Assembly: GCA_027604705.1 (NCBI GenBank)
Contig: JADHYV010000020.1
Span: 1-64,000, forward strand
Length of the DNA stretch: 64,000 nucleotides
Direction of reading: 5' to 3'
Origin: Allomyces arbusculus
Taxonomy: Eukaryota > Blastocladiomycota > Blastocladiomycetes > Blastocladiales > Blastocladiaceae
Shown here: positions 34,476 to 45,156 of the stretch, one piece after another
How the letters are laid out: each line of letters begins with the position of its first letter
How positions within the stretch are numbered: the stretch's first letter is position 1
Position numbers and translations under genes: made by a program
Notes under the pieces: model-generated
What the model saw: only the letters and a program-made list of their open reading frames with translations
What the model was told of the DNA's origin: nothing
Database searches by the model: none

Positions 34476-34567
34476 CACCCGCCCAACCCCACCCCGCTCG
34501 CGACCGCGACTCGCACTTGTTCTCTTGGATCGTTGCCTGTACCAGCACCTGCTCCACCTTCTCCACC

Positions 34568-35206
34568 ATGGTCCGTGCCGTTGCTGGAACCCGACCCCCC
34601 GCAACCGGCCGTGCGCGCTCCACCAGCACCGTGCGCACGATCGGCACCAATCTCCAACTTGATCAAGCACGCGCCATGTCGATGAACAGGCTGAACGCGA
34701 TCGCAATCGACCTCGCCGATGGAGCTGCACGCAGGCCGGCCGGGAGATCAAGCAATTCCTCCAGTGAAAAATGCGCCTGACCACGATCATGATCACGACT
34801 CGTTCAATTTAGTCGGCCGCCGCTAAGCGTATTGTCCCGCTCCTCGACCGCATCCTGGTCCAGCGCGTCAAGCCCGTCGAGGTGCGTCTCCGTTGCGCGG
34901 TGGTTCCCCACCGGTTGTTGTTTGTTGAAGCTCGCGAGCTCATCGATCCGATCCCACGTTCTCCTTCTCCAGCGCACCGCATCGGGCATCTTCATCCCGG
35001 AAAAGGCGCAGCAGGCGCTCAACGAAGGTGTCGTTCTCGCGGTCGGTAACGGTCTCGTGACCAAGGACGGCAAGAACATCCCCGTCAACGTCGCCGTCGG
35101 TGACCGCGTGCTCCTGCCCGAATACGGCGGTTCCGCCGTCAAGCTCGGCGAGGAGGAGTTCACCCTGTTCCGCGACTCGGAGATCCTGGCCAAGCTGAAC
35201 CCGTAG
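34568..35206 (+). CDS. HSP10: 10-kDa mitochondrial chaperonin (HSP10/GroES)
   Basis: Co-chaperonin lid of mitochondrial Hsp60. The conserved body is in two exons: 34813-34881 ('AKRIVPLLDRILVQRVKPVE') and 34973-35206 ('TASGIFIPEKAQQALNEGVV', 'DRVLLPEYGGSAVKLGEEEF', 'RDSEILAKLNP'), covering the whole GroES fold with its mobile loop. The start lies in an upstream exon ending at the acceptor at 34811-34812. Model A uses ATG 34568 with exon 34568-34630 and a GTGCGC donor, giving a 21-residue Arg/Thr-rich leader that could be a mitochondrial presequence (121 residues). Model B splices directly after the same ATG (GTCCGT donor at 34571), giving 'MSAAAKRIVPLLDR' and 101 residues, close to the usual 102. 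Both keep phase; I cannot choose between them. Confidence 0.9.
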
Positions 35207-35684
35207 GATAGCAATCGTCGATTCCATAGGTTTGTTGTTGTTGTTCCCGTGTTTTTGGATAAAACTATTTTTTTAGGGTGTCTCGATGGGTTTGAACGAA
35301 GTCGAATTGGCTCACATATTCTCAATCACGCGCTGCATGCACGAGCATGCCATGCTGAGGGTGCTCAATCTGCTCCTATATCCGCGCTCGACCTCGCGCC
35401 CAAGCCGATGAAATAAATGTGCCCTGCTTGATTGCGTTCAGGGTGCCTGAGCACGCTCAAACGCGCTCGTACGGCTCGAGCACGCTCAAACATTGCGCGC
35501 TCGCGCGGCCTCCACTCCGCTCGCTCGAGCGATTGTTCAGTGAAGGACACGCGGTCGTCAAGAGTCTCTTATTCTAGCATCTGTGTATCGACAAAAATGA
35601 CAACGAGGGAAAACCATGAACAACAACTCGAACAGCAAAAAGAAAGAAAAAAAAAAATTTCACCACCGACCGCACCCGAATCCA
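35207..35684. other. convergent intergenic region
   Basis: 478 bp between the HSP10 and TMC-like stops. It contains a 14-bp direct repeat (GAGCACGCTCAAAC at 35449-35462 and 35478-35491) and an A-rich patch near 35636-35660. No gene is seen. Confidence 0.6.
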
Positions 35685-38600
35685 TCACAGCGGTGCGGCC
35701 TCACCGTACAGTTGCCAGCACGTCTGCTGGCCGCCCTTGGTCATGAGCGGCAGCATGCTCGTGCGCGAATACACAAACGCCGGCGCAAACTCGGACCCGA
35801 CCAGCCCAAAGATCGCCGTGACCAGGAGCATCACCGCCAGCGGGACGCGCAATGTGCGGTTCACGACTTTGGGCTCCTGGCACACGCGCAGCATGCGGTA
35901 CTTGTCCACCACGTACTCGCTGCCGGACACGATCGCGCCGAGCAAGGCGACCATCGGGAACTGCGACGACCCGAGGTAAATGATGTACTGGCTGTAGAGC
36001 GAGAAGGCGGTGATCAGGTCATGGTCATACTAGTTGGTGCGGAGCAGAGAGACGCGTACCGGTAGAGCAACTCGACGTACTCGGCCGCCACGTCAAACTC
36101 GGGCTTGTTCTCCTCGTCCGACTTGGTGTTGACATTGGCCCACGGGAACTTGACCCACGTAATCACTTGGGGCGCAAAGATCTCAAACGCGTTGCCGAGC
36201 AATAGATCGGAAATGAGCAGCGTAAAGAACTTGACGCCGCCCGAGCACGGGTCGGCCTGGTAGATCGCCTGGTAGAAGGCAATGACGCCAATCACGCGGA
36301 ACAGGAACAGTTTGATGCTAGAGGGTGGTGTCTCGCGTTGGTCAGACTCTGCGAACCACCTTGCGAGACGCACATCTCTCAATGGACGTACATGGCCGCT
36401 TTCCACGTATGATCGCGCGTCTTGAACCGGTCAAACACGGTCAACTGGTTGATCACAAACGCCGACGCGAAATTGATCATAGTCAAGGCCATTGAGATGC
36501 CCCAATCCATGAGCCGCAACGTGCCGCTCGACGACCCGCCGCCCGGCTCATTCTTTTCCGCTTCACGGTTGCGCGTCGAGATATTCTACAAGGCACAACA
36601 CGTTCGAAGGTCAGTGGGTGCTGAAAAACAAATGTGAATCTAGTGGAGATGCATAACCAACCTGCAGCGTCTCGGTCAGGAGGTAGGACCCAATCACCAT
36701 GAGCACAAACACGGTCGACGTGAACGTCCGCCGCATGACCAGCTGGTAGAACGGCACGTTGCGATTTTGCGGGATAATGTTCTCTTCGGTGTCGTAGTGC
36801 TCCGTCTCGCGCTCGGCGTCTGGGTCGGCACGGAAGAGCAGCAGGTACGCGCCTGGGAGCAGGAACCACAGCACGCACTGCGTGATGCCCGCACCGAGCC
36901 TGGATGAAGAGGTCGAAACGGTCAAAAAGCTGATCTGTCGGTCGATAAATGGGCGGAGACGAACCAGAAACTCGTAAATTGCGAGCCAAATGAGATGGTG
37001 AAGAGGCCGCCAAAGAAATTTGACGTTTCCGACGCCATCACGTGCGGGAGCCACACGACGAGCCCAAACAACGCGAGAAACAGGTTGGCACCGACAATGA
37101 ACCGGATAAACTTGTAGTAGCGCTGAATGCCGACGCCGTACCGCTCCTTGAGCTCTTGCTCGGTGACCATGAGCGGCACGAGTTCTCGGACGTGCTCGTT
37201 GGCCGCCTGGTCGGCCAATCTGTTAGTAATTAAATGACGGTCAGCGAATCCACACTCGGCTCAGAAAACAAGCGAGAGAGAAGCATGCCGCGTCGGGTCC
37301 ACTTCGATCCCCGCCGCTGACGTGGAAATCGACCCTGGCAAAGTATCGAGCGACACGACCATGGGTTTCGGCGGGACTGCCGGCGCCAGGGCCGGCGACG
37401 GGAAATTGGGTCCAAGCGGGCTCGGTGGGACCACGCCATGACTCGGCGTGCTGCTCGGTCGCCGCCCCATGTGGCTACCATTGCTGCTCGGTCGCCGACC
37501 GAGTGGGTACTCGCCGTACGGCGATTGCGCCGATGCAGGTGACGGCGCAAACGGGCCGGAAGACGAAAGGCCTGCTGAGGACGGCGTCGCAAGTGGCGCG
37601 GACGGTCGTGTTGCCGGAGATTTGGGTGGGGTCGCTGGCGGGTACGGGATGGTCGGGATCACGGGAATTCCAGGGGAAACGGGACCAAAACCGGGGGACG
37701 GCATCGGGAACTGGGCGCTGCCGGGCGACACAGGCGCAATTCCAGGCGAGGGAGGGAGGAGAGAAATCGTCGAGGTTGGCAGCGCGAGCCCGCTTGTCGA
37801 CTGGCTCGCGACCGACGGTGCAGTCGGCGACGCGGGCGTCGTCGGTGTTGGCATCGGCATGACGATACTCGCACTGCCCGGAGTGACCGGCTGCGCTCCT
37901 GGCGCCGTTGGCGTGGGCATCGGCATAACAATGCTTGCGCTGCTTGGAACGGCAGTTGGCGTTATTGGCGCTGTCGGCGTCGGCATGGGCATGACCGCAC
38001 CAGCGCTTGCCGATGACGGCACCGTGCTCGACCCCGCGGGCGGGTAGGGCGAGAAATTGACCGGTGGGTACGCGGGAGACGCAGGCGGCGGGTATACGGG
38101 CGAAGGAGGCGGATAGATGCCTGGCGACGGGGGAGGGTAGATGCCCGGCGCGACGGAAAACGTGCTCCCACTCGCTGCTGGCGGATAGAACCCAGGCGAC
38201 GGCGGCGGCTGCGGCGACGGCATGACGAGCGGCGAGACCGGTTGCGGTTCCGGGAACGCAATGATCGGTGAAAGGCGTGCAGGTGACGCCGTCGACGAGA
38301 TCCCGGACGATCGGCGCGATTGAACGCTCGATGCGCTCACCAGCGGCATGGGACCCGGCCTGCCGCGTGCCTGTGCGATCCGTGACGGTCCGGGCGACGC
38401 GGTCGCGTTGGGCGACCCGGGCGGCGATTGTAGCCGCGTCGGGTCGACGGGCTGCGGCATGGCCTGCAGCGGTGGGGGCGTCGGCGAGTCGGGTGGGTAG
38501 ACCGAGATGACCACCTTGTCCTCGGGGTTTGCGCGGTGCAGACGCGCGTTGGCGTGTGCGTGCGCGTGCGAGTGACCGTGCGCATGCTGTTCGTGTCCGG

Positions 38601-38796
38601 TAGGTGCAGCAACGGTTGTCGTCGTCGCCGTCGTGCGCGCCGTTGCGGGCCCCGCAGCGGCTCCGCTCCCCGCAGTCCCACGGCGCGGTGCACCAGCGCT
38701 TGGGTCAGAGGGACGGCGCGGTGCACCAGCACTTGGATCCGAGGGACGGCGCGGTGTGCCGGCGTTCGTATCGGAGCCGCGGCGCGAGTCCACCAT
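35685..38796 (-). CDS. TMC-like transmembrane channel protein with Pro-rich cytosolic head
   Basis: A 908-residue polytopic membrane protein in six exons: 37322-38796, 36965-37219, 36662-36899, 36392-36585, 36060-36317, 35685-35991. The first 490 residues are disordered and Pro/Ser-rich, with tandem 'PRRPSDPSAGA' and 'MPMPTPT' repeats and a His/Ala cluster. The membrane part matches the TMC (transmembrane channel-like) family: 'YYKFIRFIVGANLFLALFGL', 'INQLTVFDRF', 'FFTLLISDLLLGNAFEIF', and the signature 'EFDVAAEYVELLYRQYIIYL' followed by 'VDKYRMLRVC'. TMC proteins form or support mechanosensitive channels in animals and belong to the TMEM16/OSCA/TMC superfamily. The donor of intron 1 (GTCAGC at 37321) is the weakest splice site, so linkage of the Pro-rich head is inferred from phase. 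The protein ends soon after the last spans. Confidence 0.72.
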
Positions 38797-39296
38797 GACT
38801 GGTCCCTTGGTGACGTGTATTCAAGTACTTGGTCGATTTACGGGGTCGCGACTTGAGGACGCGGAGAGATTGGTCCAGCTTGAGCTTGGAGGTCCGGTCC
38901 ACCACCACACGAGCCGGCACGCCGTGTATGGGCGGCGCGGCCGAGTCGGCTGCAGGCTGCAGCGTCGGGATGCCAAGAGCCGCTACAAGGTTGTTGCTGA
39001 CAATGAGGACGTATTGATGCACGTCGAGGTGCGTGGTGGTGTGTGCAGTGCCAGGGGCGACGGTTTGTCCGGGCGTGGTTCTTTGCGTCGCCGTGAGCCG
39101 TGGCGGCGCCATGCAATGAATTGTCCCTCTAGCAACGCGCCATGTGCCACCACGCCACCGCGCAAGCACAGACGCGCTCCACGGCGCGCACTGATCACAA
39201 ACCAGATTGCAATCTCGGCCTTGTAACCACGGCGATTCAACGACAACGAACCCGGAACCCTGCCAGTATAATTCGACACCACCGCCATGGTAGGCG
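38797..39296. other. shared divergent promoter region, TMC-like / WDR55
   Basis: 500 bp between divergent start codons. Nothing specific is recognised. Confidence 0.5.
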
Positions 39297-40919
39297 CCCG
39301 ACACATGCACGCCCACCGGCTCAACTTGACCCGTTCCCCTAATTGACGGCCATCGCGCGCGTCGATCAAACAGGAACCGCTCCAACTCGGCCCAGCACCG
39401 GCACCCATCACGCTCAAGGACACAGTGCCGCTCTCCGTTGACCTGCACCCATCCGCCGACCTCCTCGCCGCTGGCCTGATCACGGGCCAGGTCAACTGGT
39501 ATTTTTACGACAATCAGCGCACCCGCTCTGCTCGAATCGTTGCTGACAATGTCGTTGCACACCAGCTACTCGTACACGGACACGACTTCCAAGCGCCTTT
39601 TCGCGTCCAAGCACCACAAGGACTCGGTTCGCTGCGTCAAGTTCAGCAATGACGGCGCACACCTCTACTCGTGCTCGACCGACAAGTCGATCCAGGTCAT
39701 GGACACGGAAACCAAGCAGGTCTTCTTGAAAAAGGCCAAGGCACACGAGTGCGTGTGCTTCTCCACCTTGTCCACCGTGCCCCAACGCAATGCAGCCTGA
39801 CCCGCACCCGTGCCTTTCGCAGTGACGGCATCAACACGCTCCTCCCGCTCAATGAAACGCTCGTCGCATCCGGCGACGAGAGCGGCGTCGTGCGCGTCTG
39901 GGACCTGCGCGCCAAGAACATTGTCCAGGAATGGAACGAGCACGAGGACCTGGTCACGGACCTGCATTTCGTCCCGCACAAGAAGACAATCGTCTCGACG
40001 GGCGCCGACGGGTACCTGTCCGTCTACGACCTGCGCAAAAAGGACGTGGTCGCACGATCCGATCAAATGGAGGTGGAAATGCTGTGCATGGCGCCCGTGC
40101 GCAATGGCAAGCGGCTCGTTGTCGGCAACTCGGACGGGTCGCTGAGTATCTGGTCGTGGGGCTGGTGGGGTGATTTCAAGGACCGGTTCCCTGGTCATCC
40201 GGCGGCGGTTGACACGGTGGTCGCGATTGCCGACGATATGGTCGTGACAGGGTGTGCCGATGGGCTCGTTCGGTTTGTTTTTCTCGCTCTTCGCGTGTAC
40301 TTTGTGCACGACTGACGTTACCTCTCTTGGCCATTCACGTAGCGTCCTCTCGATCCACCCCAACAAGTTGCTCGGCGTGCTCGGCGCGCACGACGAATTT
40401 CCCATTGAGTCGCTCGCGCAGTCGCACGACAAGCGCTTCCTCGTCTCGTGCTCGCACGACCACACGATCCGGTTCTGGAACGCGTCCATTCTGCACGACT
40501 CAGGCAGCGACGATGATGAACCCGAGGCCCAGGATGAAGAGGCCGACCCAGCGGCAGGAGACGGCTCGGGTTCCGACGGGTGGGAGTCGGCGTCAGATGA
40601 AGAGGATGGCGATGCTGACGATGCCGACGAGGATGAGGAGCACGCGGATTCGGAAATCGAAACCGACCCGAGCCGGGTAACGGTGTCGGACGACGACAAC
40701 GAGGATCCGTTTGCCGAGACGGCCGACGATGATTTGGCTTTTGGCCTGGCGCCAGCACCAGGCTCGGCCGACGCACCCGTAAGTGCTGACGAGAGTGGCA
40801 GCAGCAGCAGTGACGAGGAGCCCGACGACAAGAAGAAGCGCAAGAAGAAGAAGGGCATTCTGAAGCGGTCATTTGAGGTGAAAAAGCCCAAGAAGGACAC
40901 GTTCTACTCTGGCCTGTAA
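39297..40919 (+). CDS. WDR55: WDR55/JIP5-type WD40 ribosome-biogenesis protein
   Basis: Nucleolar WD40 protein of the WDR55/Jip5 family, linked to rRNA processing. 445 residues in exons 39297-39299 (ATG alone), 39374-39498, 39566-39748, 39823-40272, 40343-40919. The propeller reads 'VDLHPSADLLAAGLITGQV', 'HHKDSVRCVKFSNDGAHLYS', 'LVASGDESGVVRVWDLRAKN', 'TVVAIADDMVVTGCADGLVR' and 'SIHPNKLLGVLGAHDEFPIE'. An acidic Asp/Glu/Ser tail and a basic end ('KKKKGILKRSF', 'DTFYSGL') are typical. The conserved block has no ATG in frame. The best start is ATG in GCCATGG followed at once by a 74-nt GTAGGC..CAG intron, giving Met-Glu-Pro-Leu-Gln. All phases close to a whole frame. Its stop is 63 bp from the DHX40-like stop. 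Confidence 0.88.
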
Positions 40920-40982
40920 CAAATTAAACCATTCATTCCCGGTGTGCCTATCTTTAAAAATCCTAGGGCCGCTTTTGGACAG

Positions 40983-43860
40983 TCAACCAACGCGCCTCCT
41001 CTTCAACGCTCGTTCGCGAGCTGCGGCAATCGCGGCCTCTCGTTTGGCCTTCTGCGCATCGTCAGCGCCGCTGGAGGATGCGGAAGGTGAAGGCTTCTCA
41101 AACCGCGTCGCAGAAGCCTTCCCCACCCTCTCATCACCATCCTCGGCCCCTTCCGTCGCCGCAGCCGCTGCCATCGCCAGGTCGAGCCGCGGCACGTACG
41201 GCTCGACCCACTCCCACCGCCAAATGCGCGACACAAACCGCATATTCGCGCGCGTCGTGTACATAATGTCGTGGTAGAGCACCCACTCGATCTCGCCGAC
41301 GCGCGGGTCGTCCTTTTCCACGGCCGTGGCCAGCGCGCTCGTCGGATGAATGGCCAGAGACATGAGAGCGTCACTGTCGGCGCGCTTGCCGTGATGAACC
41401 GCGTACTGGTAGAAGACGGGCCGGCCGACCTGTTTCTTGGCCAGGTTCGGGAAGTAGGCCGTGCACAGCGCGCGCAGGATCGGGACGGGGTCGAGCCGCG
41501 ACGTGGTCGGGTCGCGCGCGGACGTGTTGGGCACGGACCACTTGTCGAGAATCGATTCGAGCTGGCGCTTGATTTTTTGGGCTGTTGGTGGATCATAATC
41601 GAGATGGTTAGATGCGTCGCGAGGTGAAGAGAGCGGGAGTCCGTCCATACCTTGCTCTAACGCGCGATGGTGAAGCATGTTCTCGCGACACCACGACCTG
41701 CTGCAGTCGTGATCGCGCCACGCCGAGTAGACCTAGGAGACCGCGCGGTCAGTCAAAAAGCAATATCTACCAGGCAAAGCACTACGCGCGACAACGAACA
41801 TTGTACAACGTCAAGTGGTCCCCCGTTCGGTCAAAAAACTGTCGCCGCAGCTCGTACACCTGCGCCTGCCACTTCGAGTCTGCCGCGGCCTTGCCGCGCA
41901 GCTCAACCCACACACTTTCCACCGATAGCATTGCGGCAATCACGAGCATTTCGCGTGCGCACTTGAACTCGGTCGCGGCTGCGACAAGCGCGCGCCCGAC
42001 CCATGGCGACACGGGCAGCTGCATGAGCTGCTTGCCGAGCGGTGTCAAAGGTTCGAGTCCTTTCGGGTCGTCGAGCGCACCGAGTAGGTACAAATCGCGC
42101 AGCGCCGCGGCGAGCAGGTCAGGGTTGGGCGCATCGACGAAATCAAAGTCTTGCACGCTGTGCACGTTCATGGCCTTGAGGGCGAGTACCGTGTCGAGCA
42201 GCGCCGACCGCTGGATCTCGGGCTCGGTGTTGGGCGGCAGGTCGCTGAAAGCCTCGTGCGAGTAGAGCCGGTAGGCCTTACCCGGCTCGGTGCGGCCAGC
42301 ACGGCCCGCGCGCTGCGTTGCGGCCGCTTGCGAGATGGGCGTGACAACGAGCGCGTCCATGTGTGTGATTGGGTCGTAGAGCTTTTGCTTGACGAAGCCG
42401 CAATCGACGACAAAAACAATACCGGGGATCGTGATGGAGGTCTAGCAATCGTGCGCGCGTACTCAATCTCACGCCGAATCCACTTCATAACCCAGCGAAA
42501 CGCACGTAAACGCACCTGCGCAATGTTGGTCGCAAACACAACCTTGCGGTTCCCAGGTCGCGCCGGCTCAAAAATCTCGCGCTGCTGGCCCGTCTCTAGC
42601 GATGCGTAAAGGCCAAACACGCTCATCCCGATGACGCGTCGGCCGTCCGAGTCCTTGGGATGGTTGTGCGCAACGTCTCGTCGGTAGTCGAGTTGCGCAT
42701 CAAGTTTCTGCGTCGCGGTCACGGCGCGCTCAATCTCTTGCGACCCCGTCAAAAAGACGAGAATGTCGCCCGGTCGCTCGTGGCGGTGAATGTGCAGCAC
42801 CGTGTCGACAGCGCGGTCGACAAACGACGACTGCAACGCAGCGAGACGCATGTTGCGCGCGTACATGATTTCGACTGGGTACGGCCGCCCGGGGATTTGG
42901 AAAATGGAACAGCCGTCAAAAAAGTCGGAAAACTTTTCGACATCTGAAGATAAAGGTTCGAGCGGGTGAGAAGGTGGACAATATGGAGCTTCCCAACCGG
43001 CACGTACCGAGCGTCGCGCTCATGATCAAGAGCTTGAGGTCGGGTCGCGTCCTTTTGCTTTGCTTCAGCAGACCCAGCAAAATATCGGTTCCGACGGTGC
43101 GCTCGTGAGCCTCATCTGTGGATATGCAACAGAGTGAGCAAGGTCTTTGGTCCAAAGATCGGGCGCGACGAGCAAACAGACCAACAATCACGACATCGTA
43201 CGCGGAGAGAGCGCCGCCGTCGACCAACTCGCGCAGCAACACACCGTCCGTCACATAGCGCAGCTGCGTTGCTGGAGACACGACTGCCTCGAACCGGATC
43301 GCGTATCCGACGCGGTTGCCGACGTTTCTCTCGCCCATTTCCTCGGCGACGCGCTTGGCATTGGAGATGGCAGCGATGCGGCTGCAACGAGTGAGCGGTA
43401 GGTGGTCAGGAATACTACGATTCTCAAAAAAGGGTTCAGCGAGAAGGATACAGAAACGCACCGTGGCTGCGTGACGACGATGCGTGCATTTGGGTCGTGG
43501 CCGAGAATGTACTGCGGAATTTGCGTCGTCTTGCCTGAGCCAGTTTCGCCTGAGAAGAGATGTATGAGCACTTGGCACAGGACAGCCTTGCCTACAGCCA
43601 TTGGAATGCAAAGCAAACTGACCGACAATGACCAGAAGGCCGTGTTCGGCAATGGATTCGACGAGCTCCTTGCGATACGGCTCGATGGGCAAAGGCTGAC
43701 CAGTGGAGATTGCAGTTGATGGTGTTGGAACTCGACTGGCGACAACGGGGTCCGTGGAATGATTTGACATGGTCCTCGACCGTGACTGTCCGCGAGCCTT
43801 GCCCGTGTGCACATGCCCACGACCTGCATCGGTCTGGCCGTCTCGGTCGTGTTGATCCAT
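40983..43860 (-). CDS. DHX40: DEAH-box RNA helicase, DHX40-like
   Basis: ATP-dependent RNA helicase, 794 residues in eight exons: 43623-43860, 43462-43549, 43182-43381, 43008-43115, 42516-42943, 41800-42441, 41651-41732, 40983-41581. Motifs in order: I 'GETGSGKT', Ia 'TQPRR', 'YVTDGVLLREL', II 'DEAH', III 'SAT', 'GDILVFLTGSQEIE', V 'TNIAQTSITIPG', VI 'QRAGRAGR', then the helicase-associated and OB-fold regions. The C-terminal part ('LCTAYFPNLAKKQVGRPVFY', 'IEWVLYHDIMYTTR', 'WEWVEPYVPRL') fits DHX40 better than the splicing DEAH helicases. Motif V has Gln where most relatives have Glu, exactly at an exon junction. I start at ATG 43860, which gives a short polar head; the frame runs further upstream without clear homology. 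Confidence 0.88.
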
Positions 43861-45156
43861 GTTTGCCGTGCGTTTGAATTCGCAGTTCGTTGATGGTAGA
43901 ACTGCTGTCGCCAGCCTTCTTCCGACCAGTTGCGGCAAGTCGTTTGAACGAGCCCAGGCTCGTGATCGTTGGCTACGAGAGGCATGGCGGGCCATCGAGG
44001 CCAAACTGGTAGCGACGCGTCGTGACTCCCAGAGTGATCAACGGGTGCAGCAACTGACCACGTGAGATTAGTAAACAACCACTCTCCATCTCAAGAACTC
44101 CCGCTGTCCGCCAAGGCTTGATCTCTACGTTTACCCCGTCGGCTCAACAAACATTGTGCTCAAGCGCCCTTGCGGCGCTAGGAGCTCCGTGTCTTTCTGG
44201 CTCGACTAGAGCGGCCAAGTTGGAACTTGGCAGGTTTAATCGCGGGCCGCGCTGGTTACAGTAGGCGAGCACCGTTTCATGCCCCTGTCACATCGCTGCT
44301 AGCTTCAGTTGCTTTTGCTGTCTTTCTGCCTCTGCCGCTGCCGTTCGTGGACTTCGTGGACGAACAAAAATTTTTCAAGCTCAACAAGCTGAACACTATG
44401 ATGAACCATTCTTCTTCTTCTTCTTATTGACCGAGAAGTCACAACCGGTGGGGACGCTCCTTTGCTAGCTTTAAGTTCAATTGTAGGTTGCGAGAGATTG
44501 ATTGCGGCGCGTGGGTAGACGGGTGCAGAGGCGCAGGGCAATGATTGTCAAAACAAAGCAATGAAGCTCCACGAGGGCTAACATCAGGTCGCGTGTATTG
44601 TAGAGAAGACAAGCCCACATGAACTACGGGCAAGCCCGGTGCGGATGACAAGTGTGGGTAAGCAACGTCCCGTCAGCAACAAGGACGCTGGCGACGCGGA
44701 GCTCAACATGACGCTGGGGACGAGAGCAAGCAAGAGAGTATCAGCGAGCATCAGCGCCCATGAGATCCGGCAGCGCAACAGCAACGTCAGTCATTGGTTT
44801 GCTGGTTAGTTGATACTTTGATATGTACAACCAATCGGCCGTTGCGCTCCCAAACGAGGGAAAACGAGGGAGAAGAAAGACGCCACTGCTCACGAAAAGA
44901 AGCCATTTTACGCCAAAGCGACGTGCTTTCTTGTATGCCGATAGTTCGTGCAGGAATGGCTGACGCAGCGATCACCCTTAGTTAGGACAGGTTGCGAGCA
45001 GTGTGGAGCGAATTCATCGGTCGTGAGATTCTGCTGCCAAGACCAGGCGCAAATCATGATGGTGGGTTCACTTTGCTTCGAGGATGTGAGGGCTTGTGGG
45101 AACAAACGACGCTAAAATGATGAGGACTGTATATATATACTACACTTCATTTCGCC
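43861..45156. other. 1.3-kb intergenic region
   Basis: Upstream of the DHX40-like gene and downstream of QRI7, both on minus. It contains a short TTC run (about 44411-44427) and a small alternating A/T tract (45130-45139). Small open frames are not conserved-looking. No RNA gene could be recognised. Confidence 0.45.

Larger units (their letters stand above)
32510..34567. other. 2-kb gene-poor divergent intergenic region
   Basis: Between the LIM-RapGAP start (-) and HSP10 (+). Open frames on both strands are long but Arg/Pro/Ser-biased, without a coherent start, family match or consistent frame. It holds a CTG-rich microsatellite (34022-34073) and a TATA-like element near HSP10. An unrecognised gene cannot be excluded. 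Confidence 0.4.

Noticed and set aside
42049-42066. GGTTCGAGTCC, which looks like a tRNA T-loop
   Set aside because: It lies inside a conserved helicase exon and no acceptor, D or anticodon arm pairs with it.
44344-44376. Small hairpin followed by AAAAATTTTT, resembling an snRNA 3' stem with an Sm-like site
   Set aside because: The stem is only about 6 bp and no U1, U2, U4, U5 or U6 core sequence was recognised around it.
44584-44784. 66-residue hydrophobic open frame on minus
   Set aside because: Too short, no convincing start context, no conserved motif; could be a small membrane protein but not supportable.
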